Of a stretch of 64,000 nt of DNA, positions 23,801 through 35,751 are shown piece after piece; position 1 is the stretch's first letter; every line of letters starts with the position of its first letter. A program made the position numbers and the translations under genes. This DNA comes from Drosophila miranda (Eukaryota; Arthropoda; Insecta; Diptera; Drosophilidae), in NCBI RefSeq assembly GCF_003369915.1, contig NW_022881614.1, positions 23,166,336-23,230,335 of the forward strand, in the 5' to 3' direction. Below the pieces are notes generated by a model that was not told the origin of the DNA, did no database searches, and was given only the letters and a program-made list of their open reading frames with translations.

Positions 23801-26800
23801 GCGGGTTTAAATCCAGGTTTATCCGGAGTGTAGAACTCTCCCTCAGGTCGGAGATTGTCTTCAGGTTTGACTTGCGTAGGACGTTCACCTGGTCTGTACT
23901 TGGGTTTCTCGGGACTGTAGAATTCTCCCTCGGGCTTCAGGTTATCCGTCGGTCTGACTTGATCGGGTCGTACCACGTATTGATACTCCTGTTTCTCAAC
24001 GAACGTCATTTCACCTTCGCTACGTAGGTTGTCCTTACGAATGATCCTTTCGTTTTTATCAGCAGGTTTGTAAACCTGTTTCTCAGGCTTCGTAAACTCT
24101 CCTTCGGGCTTCAGATTGTCCACGGGTTTCTTTTGGACTGGTCTCTCAGCTGGTTTGAATCCAGGTTTATCCGGAGTGTAGAACTCTCCCTCTGGTCGGA
24201 GGTTGTCTTCAGGTCTGACTTGCGATGGACGTTCACCTGGTATGTACTTGGGTTTCTCGGTTCTGTAGAATTCTCCCTTAAGTCTCAGTTTGTCTTCAGG
24301 TCTGACCTGGGTTGGACGTTCTCCTGGCGTATACTTCTGCTTTTCGGGACTGTAGAAATCTCCCTCGGGTTTCAGATTATCCTCCGGCTTCTTCTGGACA
24401 GGTCTTTCAGCGGGTTTAAATCCTGGTTTATCCGGAGTGTAGAACTCTCCCTCAGGTCGGAGATTGTCTTCAGGTCTGACTTGCGTTGGACGTTCACCTG
24501 GTCTGTACTTGGGTTTCTCGGGACTGTAGAATTCTCCCTCAGGTCGGAGATTGTCTTCAGGTCTGACTTGCGTTGGACGTTCTTCTGGCGTATTCTTCTG
24601 CTTTTCGGGACTGTAGAAGTCACCCTCGGGCTTCAGGTTATCCGTGAATCTGACTTGATCGGGTCGTACCACGTATTGATACTCCTCTTTCTCAACGAAC
24701 GTCATTTCACCTTCGCTACGTTGGTTGTCCTTACGAATGATCCTTTCGTTTTTATCAGCAGGTTTGTAAACCTGTTTCTCAGGCTTCGTAAACTCTCCTT
24801 CGGGCTTCAAATTGTCCACGGGTTTCTTTTGGACTGGTCTCTCAGCGGGTCTGAATCCAGGTTTATCCGGAGTGTAGAACTCTCCTTCAGGTCGGAGATT
24901 GTCTTCAGGTCTGACTTGCGTTGGACGTTCACCTGGTCTGTACATGGGTTTCTCGGGACTGTAGAATTCTCCCTTAAGTCTCAGATTGTCTTCAGGTCTG
25001 GCCTGGGTTGGACGTTCTCCTGGCGTATACTTCTGCTTTTCGGGACTGTAGAAATCTCCCTCGGGTTTCAGATTATCCTCCGGCTTCTTCTGGACAGGCC
25101 TCTCAGCTGGTTTGAATCCAGGTTTATCCGGAGTGTAGAACTCTCCCTCAGGTCGGAGATTGTCTTCAGGTCTGACTTGCGATGGACGTTCATCTGGTCT
25201 GTACTTGGGTTTCTCGGGACTGTAGAATTCTCCCTCAGGTCGGAGATTGTCTTCAGGTCTGACTTGGGTTGGACGTTCTCCTGGCGTATACTTCTGCTTT
25301 TCGGGATTGTAGAAGTCACCCTCGGGTTCAGGTTATCCGTGGGTCTGACTTGATCGGGTCGTACCACGTATTTATACTCCTGTTTCTCAACAAACGTCAT
25401 TTCACCTTCGCTACGTTGGTTGTCCTTACGAATGATCCTTTCGTTCTTATCAGCAGGTTTGTAAACCTGTTTCTCAGGCTTCGTAAACTCTCCTTCGGGC
25501 TTCAAATTGTCCACGGGTTTCTTTTGGACTGGTCTCTCAGCGGGTCTGAATCCAGGTTTATCCGGAGTGTAGAACTCTCCTTCAGGTCGGAGATTGTCTT
25601 CAGGTCTGACTTGCGTTGGACGTTCACCTGGTCTGTACATGGGTTTCTCGGGACTGTAGAATTCTCCCTTAAGTCTCAGATTGTCTTCAGGTCTGGCCTG
25701 GGTTGGACGTTCTCCTGGCGTATACTTCTGCTTTTCGGGACAGTAGAAGTCACCCTCGGGCTTCAGGTTATCCGTGGGTCTGACTTGATCGGGTCGTACC
25801 ACGTATTGATACTCCGCTTTCTCAACGAACGTCATTTCACCTTCGCTTCGTAGGTTGTCCTTACGAATGATCCTTTCGTTTTTATCAGCAGGTTTGTAAA
25901 CCTGTTTCTCAGGCTTCGTAAACTCTCCTTCGGGCTTCAAATTGTCCACGGGTTTCTTTTGGACTGGTCTCTCAGCGGGTCTGAATCCAGGTTTATCCGG
26001 AGTGTAGAACTCTCCTTCAGGTCGGAGATTGTCTTCAGGTCTGACTTGCGTTGGACGTTCACCTGGTCTGTACTTGGGTTTCTCGGGACTGTAGAATTCT
26101 CCCTCAGGTCGGAGATTGTCTTCAGGTCTGACTTGGGTTGGACGTTCTCCTGGCGTATACTTCTGCTTTTCGGGACTGTAGAAGTCACCCTCGGGATTCA
26201 GGTTATCCGTGGGTCTGACTTGATCGGGTCGTACCACGTATTGATACTCCTGTTTCTCAACGAACGTCATTTCACCTTCGCTACATAGGTTGTCCTTACG
26301 AATGATCCTTTCGTTCTTATCAGCAGGTTTGTAAACCTGTTTCTCAGGCTTCGTAAACTCTCCTTCGGGCTTCAAATTGTCCACGGTTTTTTTTTGGACT
26401 GGTCTCTCAGCGGGTCTGAATCCAGGTTTATCCGGAGTGTAAAACTTTCCCTCAGGTCGGATATTGTCTTCAGGTCTGACTTGCGATGGACGTTCACCAG
26501 GTCTGTACTTGGGTTTCTCGGGGCTGTAGAATTCTCCCTCAGGTCTCAGATTGTCTTCAGGTCTGACCTGGATTGGACGTTCTCCTGGCGTGTACTTCTG
26601 CTTTTCGGGACTGTAGAAATCTCCCTCGGGTTTCAGATTATCCTCCGGCTTCTTCTGGACAGGCCTCTCAGCTGGTTTGAATCCAGGTTTATCCGGAGTG
26701 TAGAACTCTCCCTCAGGTCGGAGATTGTCTTCAGGTCTGACTTGCGATGGACGTTCATCTGGTCTGTACTTGGGTTTCTCGGGACTGTAGAATTCTCCCT

Positions 26801-29800
26801 CAGGTCGGAGATTGTCTTCAGGTCTGACTTGGGTTGGACGTTCTCCTGGCGTATACTTCTGCTTTTCGGGACTGTAGAAGTAACCCTCGGGATTCAGGTT
26901 ATCCGTGGGTCTGACTTGATCGGGTCGTACCACGTATTTATACTCCTGTTTCTCAACAAACGTCATTTCACCTTCGCTACGTTGGTTGTCCTTACGAATG
27001 ATCCTTTCGTTCTTATCAGCAGGTTTGTAAACCTGTTTCTCAGGCTTCGTAAACTCTCCTTCGGGCTTCAAATTGTCCACGGGTTTCTTTTGGACTGGTC
27101 TCTCAGCGGGTCTGAATCCAGGTTTATCCGGAGTGTAGAACTCTCCTTCAGGTCGGAGATTGTCTTCAGGTCTGACTTGCGTTGGACGTTCACCTGGTCT
27201 GTACATGGGTCTCTCGGGACTGTAGAATTCTCCCTCAGGTCGGAGATTGTCTTCAGGTCTGACTTGGGTTGGATGTTCTCCTGGCGTATACTTCTGCTTT
27301 TCGGGACTGTAGAAGTCACCCACGGGCTTCAGGTTATTCGTGGGTCTGACTTGATCGGGTCGTACCACGTATTGATACTCCTGTTTCTCAACGAACGTCA
27401 TTTCACCTTCGCTACGTAGGTTGTCCTTACGAATGATCCTTTCGTTCTTATCAGCAGGTTTGTAAACCTGTTTCTCAGGCTTCGTAAACTCTCCTTCGGG
27501 CTTCAAATTGTCTACGGGTTTCTTTTGGACTGGTCTCTCCGCGGGTCTGAATCCAGGTTTATCCGGAGTGTAGAACTCTCCCTCAGGTCGGAGATTGTCT
27601 TCAGGTCTGACTTGCGTTCGACTTTCACCTGGTCTGTACTTGGGTTTCTCGGGACTGTAGAATTCTCCTTCAGGTCGGAGATTGTCTTCAGGTCTGACTT
27701 GGGTTGGACGTTCTCCTGTCGTATACTTCTGCTTTTCGGGACTGTAGAAGTCACCCTCGGGCTTCAGGTTATCCGTGGGTCTGACTTGATCGGGTCGTAC
27801 CACGTATTGATACTCCTGTTTCTCAACGAACGTCATTTCACCTTCGCTACATAGGTTGTCCTTACGAATGATCCTTTCGTTCTTATCAGCAGGTTTGTAA
27901 ACCTGTTTCTCAGGCTTCGTAAACTCTCCTTCGGGCTTCAAATTGTCCACGGGTTTCTTTTGGACTGGTCTCTCCGCGGGTCTGAATCCAGGTTTATCCG
28001 GAGTGTAGAACTCTCCCTCAGGTCGGAGATTGTCTTCAGGTCTGACTTGCGTTGGACTTTCACCTGGTCTGTACTTGGGTTTCTCGGGACTGTAGAATTC
28101 TCCTTCAGGTCGGAGATTGTCTTCAGGTCTGACTTGGGTTGGACGTTCTCCTGTCGTATACTTCTGCTTTTCGGGACTGTAGAAGTCACCCTCGGGCTTC
28201 AGGTTATCCGTGGGTCTGACTTGATCGGGTCGTACCACGTATTGATACTCCTGTTTCTCAACGAACGTCATTTCACCTTCGCTACATAGGTTGTCCTTAC
28301 GAATGATCCTTTCGTTCTTATCAGCAGGTTTGTAAACCTGTTTCTCAGGCTTCGTAAACTCTCCTTCGGGCTTCAAACTGTCCACGGGTTTTTTTTGGAC
28401 TGGTCTCTCAGCGGGTCTGAATCCAGGTTTATCCGGAGTGTAAAACTTTCCCTCAGGTCGGAGATTGTCTTCAGGTCTGACTTGCGATGGACGTTCACCA
28501 GGTCTGTACTTGGGTTTCTCGGGACTGTAGAATTCTCCCTCAGGTCTCAGATTGTCTTCAGGTCTGACCTGGATTGGACGTTCTCCTGGCGTATACTTCT
28601 GCTTTTCGGGACTGTAGAAATCCCTCTCGGGTTTCAGATTATCCTCCGGCTTCTTCTGAACAGTTCTCTCAGCGGGTCTGAATCCTGGTTTATCCGGAGT
28701 GTAGAACTCTCCCTCAGGTCGGAGATTGTCTTCAGGTCTGACTTGCGATGGACGTTCACCTGGTCTGTACTTGGGTTTCTCGGGACTGTAGAATTCTCCC
28801 TCAGGTCTCAGATTGTCTTCCGGTCTAACCTGGTTTGGACGTTCTCCTGGCGTATACTTCTGCTTTTCGGGACTGTAGAAATCCCTCTCGGGTTTCAGAT
28901 TATCCTCCGGCTTCTTCTGAACAGTTCTCTCAGCGGGTCTGAATCCTGGCTTATCCTCAGGTCGCACTTGAGATGGACGTTCACTAGGCTTGTATCCTGG
29001 TTTTTCTGGAGTGTAGAAGTCGCCTTCGGGTTTCAGATTGTCTTCATGCGTGTGTTGGACGATCACCTGGTCTGTACTCCGGTTTCTCCGGACTGTAAAA
29101 TTCACCCTCTGGTTTGAGGTTATCAGTGGGCTTTATTTGTCCTGGTCGAACTACATATTGGTATTCCTGCTTCTCCACAAAAGTCATTTCTCCTTCGGTG
29201 CGCAAGTTGTGGCTGCGAATAATTTTCTCTGGTCTTTCTCCTGGCCGATAGGTGGGTTTTTCCGGCGTAAGGAATTCTCCCTCCGGCTTGAGGTTGTCCA
29301 CGGGTTTCTTTTGGGTGGGTCGATCGGTTGGTGTATAGCCCTTCTTGTCGGGCGTATAGAAGTCACCTTCAGGCCGCAAGTTATCCTTGTGTCGTACTTG
29401 TGTTGGGCGGTCTCCAGGCTGATATTTCGGCTTCTCTGGGCTGTAAAACTCGCCCTCGGGCTTAAGGTTGTCCATCGGTTTCTTATATTCAGGACGGACG
29501 GTGTATTGATACTCCTCCCTCTCGTTGAAGGTAATTTCTCCCTCTGTCCGGAAATTGTCAGTGTGCACAATTTTCTCACGCCTCTCGCCGGGCTTGTATG
29601 GCTCTTTTGGTGGGACTACGAAGTCTCCTTCTGGCTTTAGATTGTCTTCTGGCTTCTTTATAACTACGTAGAACACTAATATGTCTTCGTTTGGCTTGGG
29701 AATGTTTCCATTGTCTCTCTTCGACCAGGTATTTGTACGTACTCTTGTGTATGCTTCCTCGAGGGTATCTATTGAGAATTCGAATGATTAATATACGAAA

Positions 29801-32079
29801 ATCTTGGTTTAATACAATTATACTTGCCATCGGTTTCAATGATTGTGTTTTCTGTTGATTTAGTTGTGCTGGTTGAGCAGTGATGTCGTCTGAAATGCGA
29901 AGAATAATAGTTGAAAGAAGTCCTCTATGGATACATTATGCAATTCTTACCCGCATGTGCAGATCTCACAGATGCACCGCTCGCTATGCGTAGTATTTTT
30001 GTTCTTGACGACTCCACGCTGGGGGACATAATGTATATGAATTATTCTTCAAGTACTATCGCATATATGTAAAATAATCTACTTACGTTTCTTGAATCGT
30101 CTAAGCGTTTCTTATCGGTGCGCACATAATCTATTTCATCATAAATATTTTCGGTAATATTTTTGTGTTTCGATGTTTCGTTCAGATTCAGGGTTATGTT
30201 CTCATTGTTCTCCGAAATCGAGGTGTTCTTCTCAATCTCCACAAATTCATCCACGTAGATGGTCTTCTTGGGGGTCTCTACAATCTTCTCAATGACATCC
30301 GTGTGCACCTTCTCGTCCAGAACACGCCAATCGTTGATGCTCGCATCGAATATCTAATAGAAAGCAGGTTCAACATATGAAAAAATATCCACAGAGGAAC
30401 ACACTCATGGGAATGGCGTGGGCTTTGGGTGTGGAATGGCTGGTGTGCCGCCCCGTCACGCACAATCTATGACTTACCTTTGTTACCTCCGTGGTAGTTG
30501 TTATGTTTGCCACATCGGTATTATCTTTCTCGATTTCACGAGCAATGTCATTGGGCACGAAAGCTTTGCTGTCTCTGAACGACTTCTCGCCGACGACCGT
30601 CCACTTGCCGAGCTTCGTGTCGTACACCTTGGTGGTGTATGTTGTGGTGGTTGTGTTGATGACATCATCAACTATTTCGGGATAGCCCCGGTCATCGGTG
30701 CTGTCCACAGTCCGTTCGTCTACCACGCGCCACCTATTGTTGCGCCTGTCGTATAACTTCTTCTTGTACGGCACCTTGCAGCTACCGTCCGACTCCTTGC
30801 TGACGTACCGCTCAAAGGTGGGCATGCTTGTGTTGCCCCCTGGATGGGTGGTGGTGCCATCGCTGAGCTCGGTCCAGGTCTTGGTCTTTACGTCATACAC
30901 CTCCTTCTTGGACGACGATGTGGACTGCTTGGTGCTGCTCGAGCTGCTCCGTGTGGTGCTCTCGCTGACCTCTTTGTTGGATGTCGATGAAGTGGCTTTG
31001 TTGTGGTCCACAACTGTTTTCGTTCCCGACAGTTGTTCCAGTTTATCGTTCTGCGAGGTGGATGACGTCGCCTTTGTTGTGGTCACGGCAGACGGCGCGG
31101 CAACCGGTTCGGGGAAACTTGATGACGTCACCAATGTGGGCCCGTCAGCTGTTCCGCTGGCTGGTGGCAGCTTTCGCACGCTCTGAGATTCACTGAAGCT
31201 TTTGCTGCTGCTGCTGCTGCTGCTGCACTTGGTGTTGGTGTTGGTGTTAGTATTGGTATTGGTATTGATATCAACACTGATGTTGGTATTGGTGCTACTG
31301 CTCGTGTCAAAGCTAACCTGTTTCCTCGCACCGGATGATGTCATACCGGTAGCCGCTGTGTCGGCTCTCTCGCTTGCAATGAGCGTTTCATTGGCGCACC
31401 GATTGGAGCTGGAACTGGTTGTGGAGGCGAAGTAAGTGGAGCTGCTGCTCGCCTGCTGCTGCTGCCGCTGCTGACTGGAAGACATGGAAGAGGACGTGTA
31501 CATCTTGGGGAGGCTGCCGCCGCTGGCTGATATGGAAAGCGTGGGCGTTGTGATCTCTACCACCTCGATGGGGACAGAGAACACTGGCTCCTTCTTCTCA
31601 CTCTCCAGCAGATCGATCGAGGAAATGATCTTTTCGTTAGAGTAATCCCTGGAAATCTTGGCGGTGCTGCTGCTGCTGCTGCTGCTAAACTGCTCCGACT
31701 GGGATTGGGATTGGGATTGTAACTTGGACTGAGATTTCTCTGTGTATGAGGATTGGGAGCTTGACATGGCTGCCTTGCTCTTGCTGCTGCTGCTGTAGCT
31801 CCTGACACCAGCCGCAAGCATGGGAGACGAGGATGCAGTGCTGGCCGCCAGCACAGGAGTGGAGGATATGGTGCTCGCCACTGGCTCTCCGTACGAGACG
31901 GACTCGTGCTCCATCGAGGTGGAGCTGCTCTTAGTGGTGAGGGTCGCTGTGGCGTCGGGTCCCAGTTGCTTGGTGAGCTTCGTGGCCGTAGCCGACGACG
32001 ATGTGGTTGTGGTCGATGTGGCTGACGGCTGCTGCTGCTGCTGCGACACTTGTTTCTTTTTACTGCTTTTTGATACCAT
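14806..32079 (-). CDS. Giant 29-residue-repeat protein, MAP6/SAXO-like (disrupted frame)
   Basis: Coding exons in order: 32079-30478 (534 codons, Ser/Thr-rich), 30353-30087, 30018-29951, 29889-29828 and 29768-14806. Exons 3-4 spell HSERCICEICTCGRHHC, the cysteine signature found at the N-terminus of SAXO and related MAP6-family proteins. Before it lie four modules of the form hYD-x5-W-x-V (VYDVKTKTWTEL, LYDRRNNRWRVV, VYDTKLGKWTVV, IFDASINDWRVL). Exon 5 carries about 150 units of 29 residues built around DNL(K/R)PEG(E/D)F. A Ser/Thr-rich tail with about eight 20-residue repeats (ITGDSSTRVVSGRNVSS type) follows. I infer a microtubule-associated protein whose tandem units bind along the lattice. 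Joined end to end it would be about 5,600 residues. The frame is broken at about 29050, 25326, 17478 and 16590, and TGA codons lie at 18976, 18280 and 17453. The D. melanogaster counterpart could not be named with confidence. Confidence 0.72.
17453..17455 (-). other. Third in-frame TGA, next to a deletion junction
   Basis: Same TGA in DNL(TGA)PEGEF. About 25 bases upstream in the gene (around 17478) the unit EGEFTK is joined out of frame to a later part of another unit, sharing the bases AAG at the join. Confidence 0.8.
18280..18282 (-). other. Second in-frame TGA at the same repeat position
   Basis: Same CGA-to-TGA change in the same unit context as 18976, consistent with duplication of a block already carrying the change. 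Confidence 0.85.
18976..18978 (-). other. In-frame TGA in a repeat unit
   Basis: The usual GAC AAT CTC CGA (DNLR) reads GAC AAT CTC TGA, followed by C. It is the first stop met after 25326 in the resumed frame. The same change recurs at 18280-18282, exactly 696 bp (eight units) away, and at 17453-17455. Confidence 0.85.
29769..29827 (-). other. GC-AG intron in the repeat gene
   Basis: A 59-base intron with donor ATG|GCAAGT and acceptor TCTCAATAG. Only the GC donor joins exon 4 (...IIETD) to exon 5 (TLEEAYTRV...) in the frame that enters the DNLKPEG repeats. The nearby GT four bases on leads to an early stop in the other frame. An ATTAAT branch-like sequence lies upstream of the acceptor. Confidence 0.7.
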
Positions 32080-33340
32080 TTTGACACAGATGAGGTAATC
32101 GCTGAGAGACTGAGTGACTGGTGTTGCACCTGGTTGCTTTTCGGGGCTAATTTGGGGTCGGGGTTCGCTTGTTAATCACAATTGTCGCTGCTCTTGGCCC
32201 TTAGAGGGGTTATTAATAATATTTCGCGGTATAGATCGTTTTGTTTCGTTGTTTCGTTGTGGTGCTTATTGGGATCTGGACTGGTATGTCACATAGTTTC
32301 CACGGCGGAATGTCGAAGTACTTATATTATACACGAACACGCGAACCATAGTTCAGGCCGAAGCACCAATACCCTCACAGATAGGCGACAGCAAAAAGCT
32401 TAGCACACGCTCACACTCGGACACGCACACTAGCGCACTCGCAAGACTCTCACGGGAGAGAGTTACAGATGCAGCAACAGATAGAGATGGAGATCACTCG
32501 GAGATGGAGATACAGAGACTTGTGGGGAGGTCTCTGTCTCGCCACAACACTTTTCGGTTCAGCAACCGTCTCGAATCACAACTCAAAACGTACTGATCGC
32601 GTCTGGAACGGCTTTCGAGCGACTATCTGTGCGCTCCCACCACTTGAAAGCAGCAGCAGTGGGTTGTGGGTTTGCGAGTGGGAACGGGAACGGGAGAGGC
32701 ACAACGCCTTCGCAAAAAGCCAGGCCAGAGCAGCGACTGCGAATGCGGCTGCGAAGCGTAGGTATGGCAGAGTATCTGACGGATGCGTAGGCCGCTTTGC
32801 CGCTTTTGGCTGCCACGAAACACGAACTCCTAGTTTAATAAGCCAATAAGAAAGGAAACCATAAGATTCAACGATAGGCGCTTTGAATACCCGTGCAGAG
32901 CGAACGTTCTTATATAATTTAGTCATGAAATGTTGATCAAATTAACCATAGGTTCTTCCAGCTAATTTCTGTCAAATATAGGGATAATATTGCACAGAAA
33001 TCGACATGAGTATGAGTATGCTATATGAAGCCGTTCACTTCGTTTACTTTCCTGCAAAGTTATGTTAAAAATCATAATAACCTATGCGAGAGATACAAGT
33101 AATAAACACAACACAAATATCGATCTTTTGTGAAAGTGGCCATAAAACAAAACAAACAGATGTATGATGACCGACAGACTTCCAACAAAGAGGGACATTA
33201 AGAGCCAGAAGCAGAGAGGCGGGCAGACACACGCGAAGGTGCAGGGCGTGCGCCTGCGCAGAACCATCGAAAAACCCAGATCGGCAAATACAAAATTGGT
33301 CTCCGACTGTGTCTGGCGGATGCACAATTAAATTATGAAT
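32080..33340. other. 5' flank of the repeat gene
   Basis: Probable leader and promoter of the minus-strand repeat gene, whose ATG is at 32077-32079. The sequence is mixed, with GA-rich runs near 32450-32520. No TATA-initiator pair is convincing and no coding ORF with a recognisable product is seen. Confidence 0.4.
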
Positions 33341-34383
33341 AGTATCTGACGTTGATTAGTCAGCAGCAGCATGTTCGCCAGGTTTGGAGATACTTTTTCA
33401 CTCGTCTAGCCCGACGGCGCTACGTGGGCGCCTCCGCCAATACCAGTCCAGACCAGACCAGACCCCAAGCTCCAGAGCCGACCAGAGAGCTGAGTAAGCT
33501 CCATTCGGATCAAGATTTATATATGAGCAATAGCCCAATTGATTTATAACGGCCTTTGGTGAGTGCGAATGAAAAGTATCGGCAAGCGGCTATGCCCAAA
33601 GTGGGAGTGCCTCCCAAGAGAACCCCGGCTCGGCCTCCGGATCGAGGGTGGACGAATACAAGTGAATACAAGTTACTTATACCCGGCAGGTCTATCAAGA
33701 AAAACAGTCCCAATTCTTGCCTAATTCAAGACTGACGTCATACGCGTCGTATGAGCAACGACGTTGTAACGGTTGCGGTTGGACAATACCGATTCAAAAT
33801 AGGTTATCGCTATGGTGCTCGGATATCGCATGCAATAACCTTGGGCCAATTATCGCTGCAGGTCATAGTATAGTTGGGGTGGGTGCAAGCAAGCTCGAGG
33901 TAGGGAACAGCTGAGCTGAGCTGCCGTAAGTGCTGTGCAGCGCATCGCAACGGAGCTTTCGAAGCCGAGCTTTAAGATCGGCAAGCTCTTATTTAAGCAG
34001 TGCAAAAGCACCAGAACGTTCTCTTTCGAAAATTTGAATCTGTGCAGCCGGTGGCTATCTCCGCGTCGGTAGCAAATATATAACTAAATCGACCACGTGT
34101 AAGCCCAAAAGAAAAGAAAAGTAACCCAAATAAGTGCCACAAAGACAAACCGAAAAGAAATAAAACGGAACGGGGAAAATCTCAAACGGTGGGCGCGCCG
34201 CAAAAATCGGGCGAAAATTAATAACCGTGCGCCGAGAAAACTGGCAAGAAACTACCCTGGCGAAAAGTGCATATTTGCCTCGTCTCGCCAGCAAGTGTTG
34301 TTCTTGTTGCAAACCCGTGCGTCCCGCAGCTCAGCCAGGAGAACCGAACGCTCGTGTCTCCGTGGAAAAGTCCGAAAAACCGG
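33341..34383 (+). promoter_or_regulatory. Promoter-like and leader-exon-like segment, gene unknown
   Basis: Around 33930-34040 there is a compact stretch with TATTTAAG, then GAACGTTCTCTTTCGAAAATT. This resembles alternating GAA/TTC heat-shock-type blocks. It is followed by an A-rich leader without long ORFs, and by AAAACCG|GTATGT at 34382-34383, a plausible splice donor. It could be the first non-coding exon of a plus-strand gene, or the end of a mobile element. No downstream exon was identified. A short tail sequence with alternating G runs precedes it. Confidence 0.25.
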
Positions 34384-35564
34384 TATGTTAAAGTGCCCTG
34401 TAGGGAAAATTTAGTTTTTTTTTCTTAGCCCTCGTGGTTTTGGTTCTGTTTCGCCCATAGGGCCCTGGCCCCGAGCGGTAGCCCCCCGGCTCTCCCAAAG
34501 TTCTGCCCCACCCACACCAAACTCCCACCCTTGACGGGAGTACTCTTCGGAGTCGACCTTGGTGTGGGGCCGAGATTTGTTTTCCTTTTGGAGTCGTTGA
34601 AGCATCCACCTGCCCGGCGACATAACTTCCACCGGCCATAACCCTTGCGCCATATCTAACGTACGCGCATAGAGGGCATAGAGATCACCCCCCCCCCCCC
34701 CCTTTTTCATACCCCCCCTATTTACCAATCCCCCTCCGACCTGGGCACACATTAACATGGTTTCCACAGCTCCACAACGAAAGGCGCCTTTCAGCGAGGG
34801 ACCACTGTATTAAAGCCGTAAGTGACCCAATTTCAATTTTCTCCTTTGCGCTTGTCTTCGTGAAAATCTAAAACGCATGCGCAGCGGCCAGCCGCTGCTG
34901 ATAAGAGAGCGCAACGCTTGCGTTCCACACGCTCGAAGCTTTTCGGTCTCTTCGGTGCCAATTCTGCTAAGCTTGCCTTGCTCGCATTCCCTGCATTCTT
35001 TTAATGCATCGAAACGTAGCCAAGCCACACACTAACCAACATAGAAAAAAAAAAAAATAAATAAATTTATAATGTTTAATTAAATTTCGTTTTGGCTCAC
35101 CATTGCTGATCGCTGGTATGACCCCCGCTGCTTTTGAAAATTTTTTTGATTTTTATTTTTTTTCCTTTATACCTACCTAATTTACTTATTTCGAATATCC
35201 TATATTATATTCCTATCTTTTCTATTTATACTCCACCGTTTATATATACCTATGTATATCTATAAATTTTTTTTCCTCCTTAGGGATTAAGCCTCCTATT
35301 TTTTTTTCATTCCACTAATTTTTTTTCTTGAGTTGCCTGCTGATTGTAGTTCAATACTTGTGTTATTTTTGGAAGTGAAACTTGGTTTGCTAGTTTTTGA
35401 TTGAAGCAACATGTCTATGATGAAGTACAACGAAATATATTGAATTTTATTACCAATGAACATGGAGTAGACTTATAATTTCCTAGGGACAGGGTGACGT
35501 AATGGGGTAGGGTAAGAATTTTAGGGATTTCCAGAACCTTCGCACCACTGGAAATCATGGAAGG
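34384..35564. other. Unassigned low-complexity region
   Basis: Contains a C homopolymer of about 14 bases near 34688 and then a pyrimidine-rich stretch. Further on there is an A-run near 35045 and T-rich DNA up to 35340. No gene is supported. The bases just before 35565 read GAAGG, the possible target duplication of the adjoining LTR. Confidence 0.4.
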
Positions 35565-35751
35565 TGTTGAAGAATGACCATCTCTAGCAATGCACGCATG
35601 TATTGACAGACATATGAGTATGTAGACGTATGTATGAGTGAGAGACGTAACGAAGCGACGTTCTCTTATCTCCCTTTTTGTTCTCCCTTTCGTTTCGGTC
35701 TCTATCTGCCTGCGAGCAGAGCATTTATTAGTCACAAATAAACCTTACATA
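35565..35751 (+). mobile_element. Truncated copia-type LTR
   Basis: Matches the first 187 bases of the 255-base LTR at 37419, starting TGTTGAAGAATG. It breaks off after TTACATA, where Tc1-like transposase sequence begins. The five bases before it (GAAGG, 35560-35564) equal the five after the last LTR end at 42635. Confidence 0.8.

Larger units (their letters stand above)
16300..29680 (-). repeat. Coding tandem array of 87-bp units with higher-order repeats
   Basis: About 13.3 kb of 87-bp units, each encoding 29 residues. Five unit types occur in fixed order: FTKPEKQVYKPADKNERIIR, MTFVEKQEYQYVVRPDQV, FYSPEKQKYTPGERPTQV, FYSPEKPKYRPGERPTQV and FYTPDKPGFRPAERPVQK. Together they form a 435-bp higher-order unit. 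Some blocks add three units to give a 696-bp period (the same landmarks recur at 18195, 18891 and 19587). The ends of the array (before 17400 and after 28950) are more diverged than the centre, as expected from unequal exchange and gene conversion. Because the units contain no stops on the other strand, long antisense ORFs appear throughout and are not genes. Confidence 0.9.

Noticed and set aside
35400-35564. Continuation of the Tc1 transposase beyond the truncated LTR
   Set aside because: Only a few residues could be aligned by eye and later sequence did not match transposase, so the LTR was not called as a clean insertion into Tc1.
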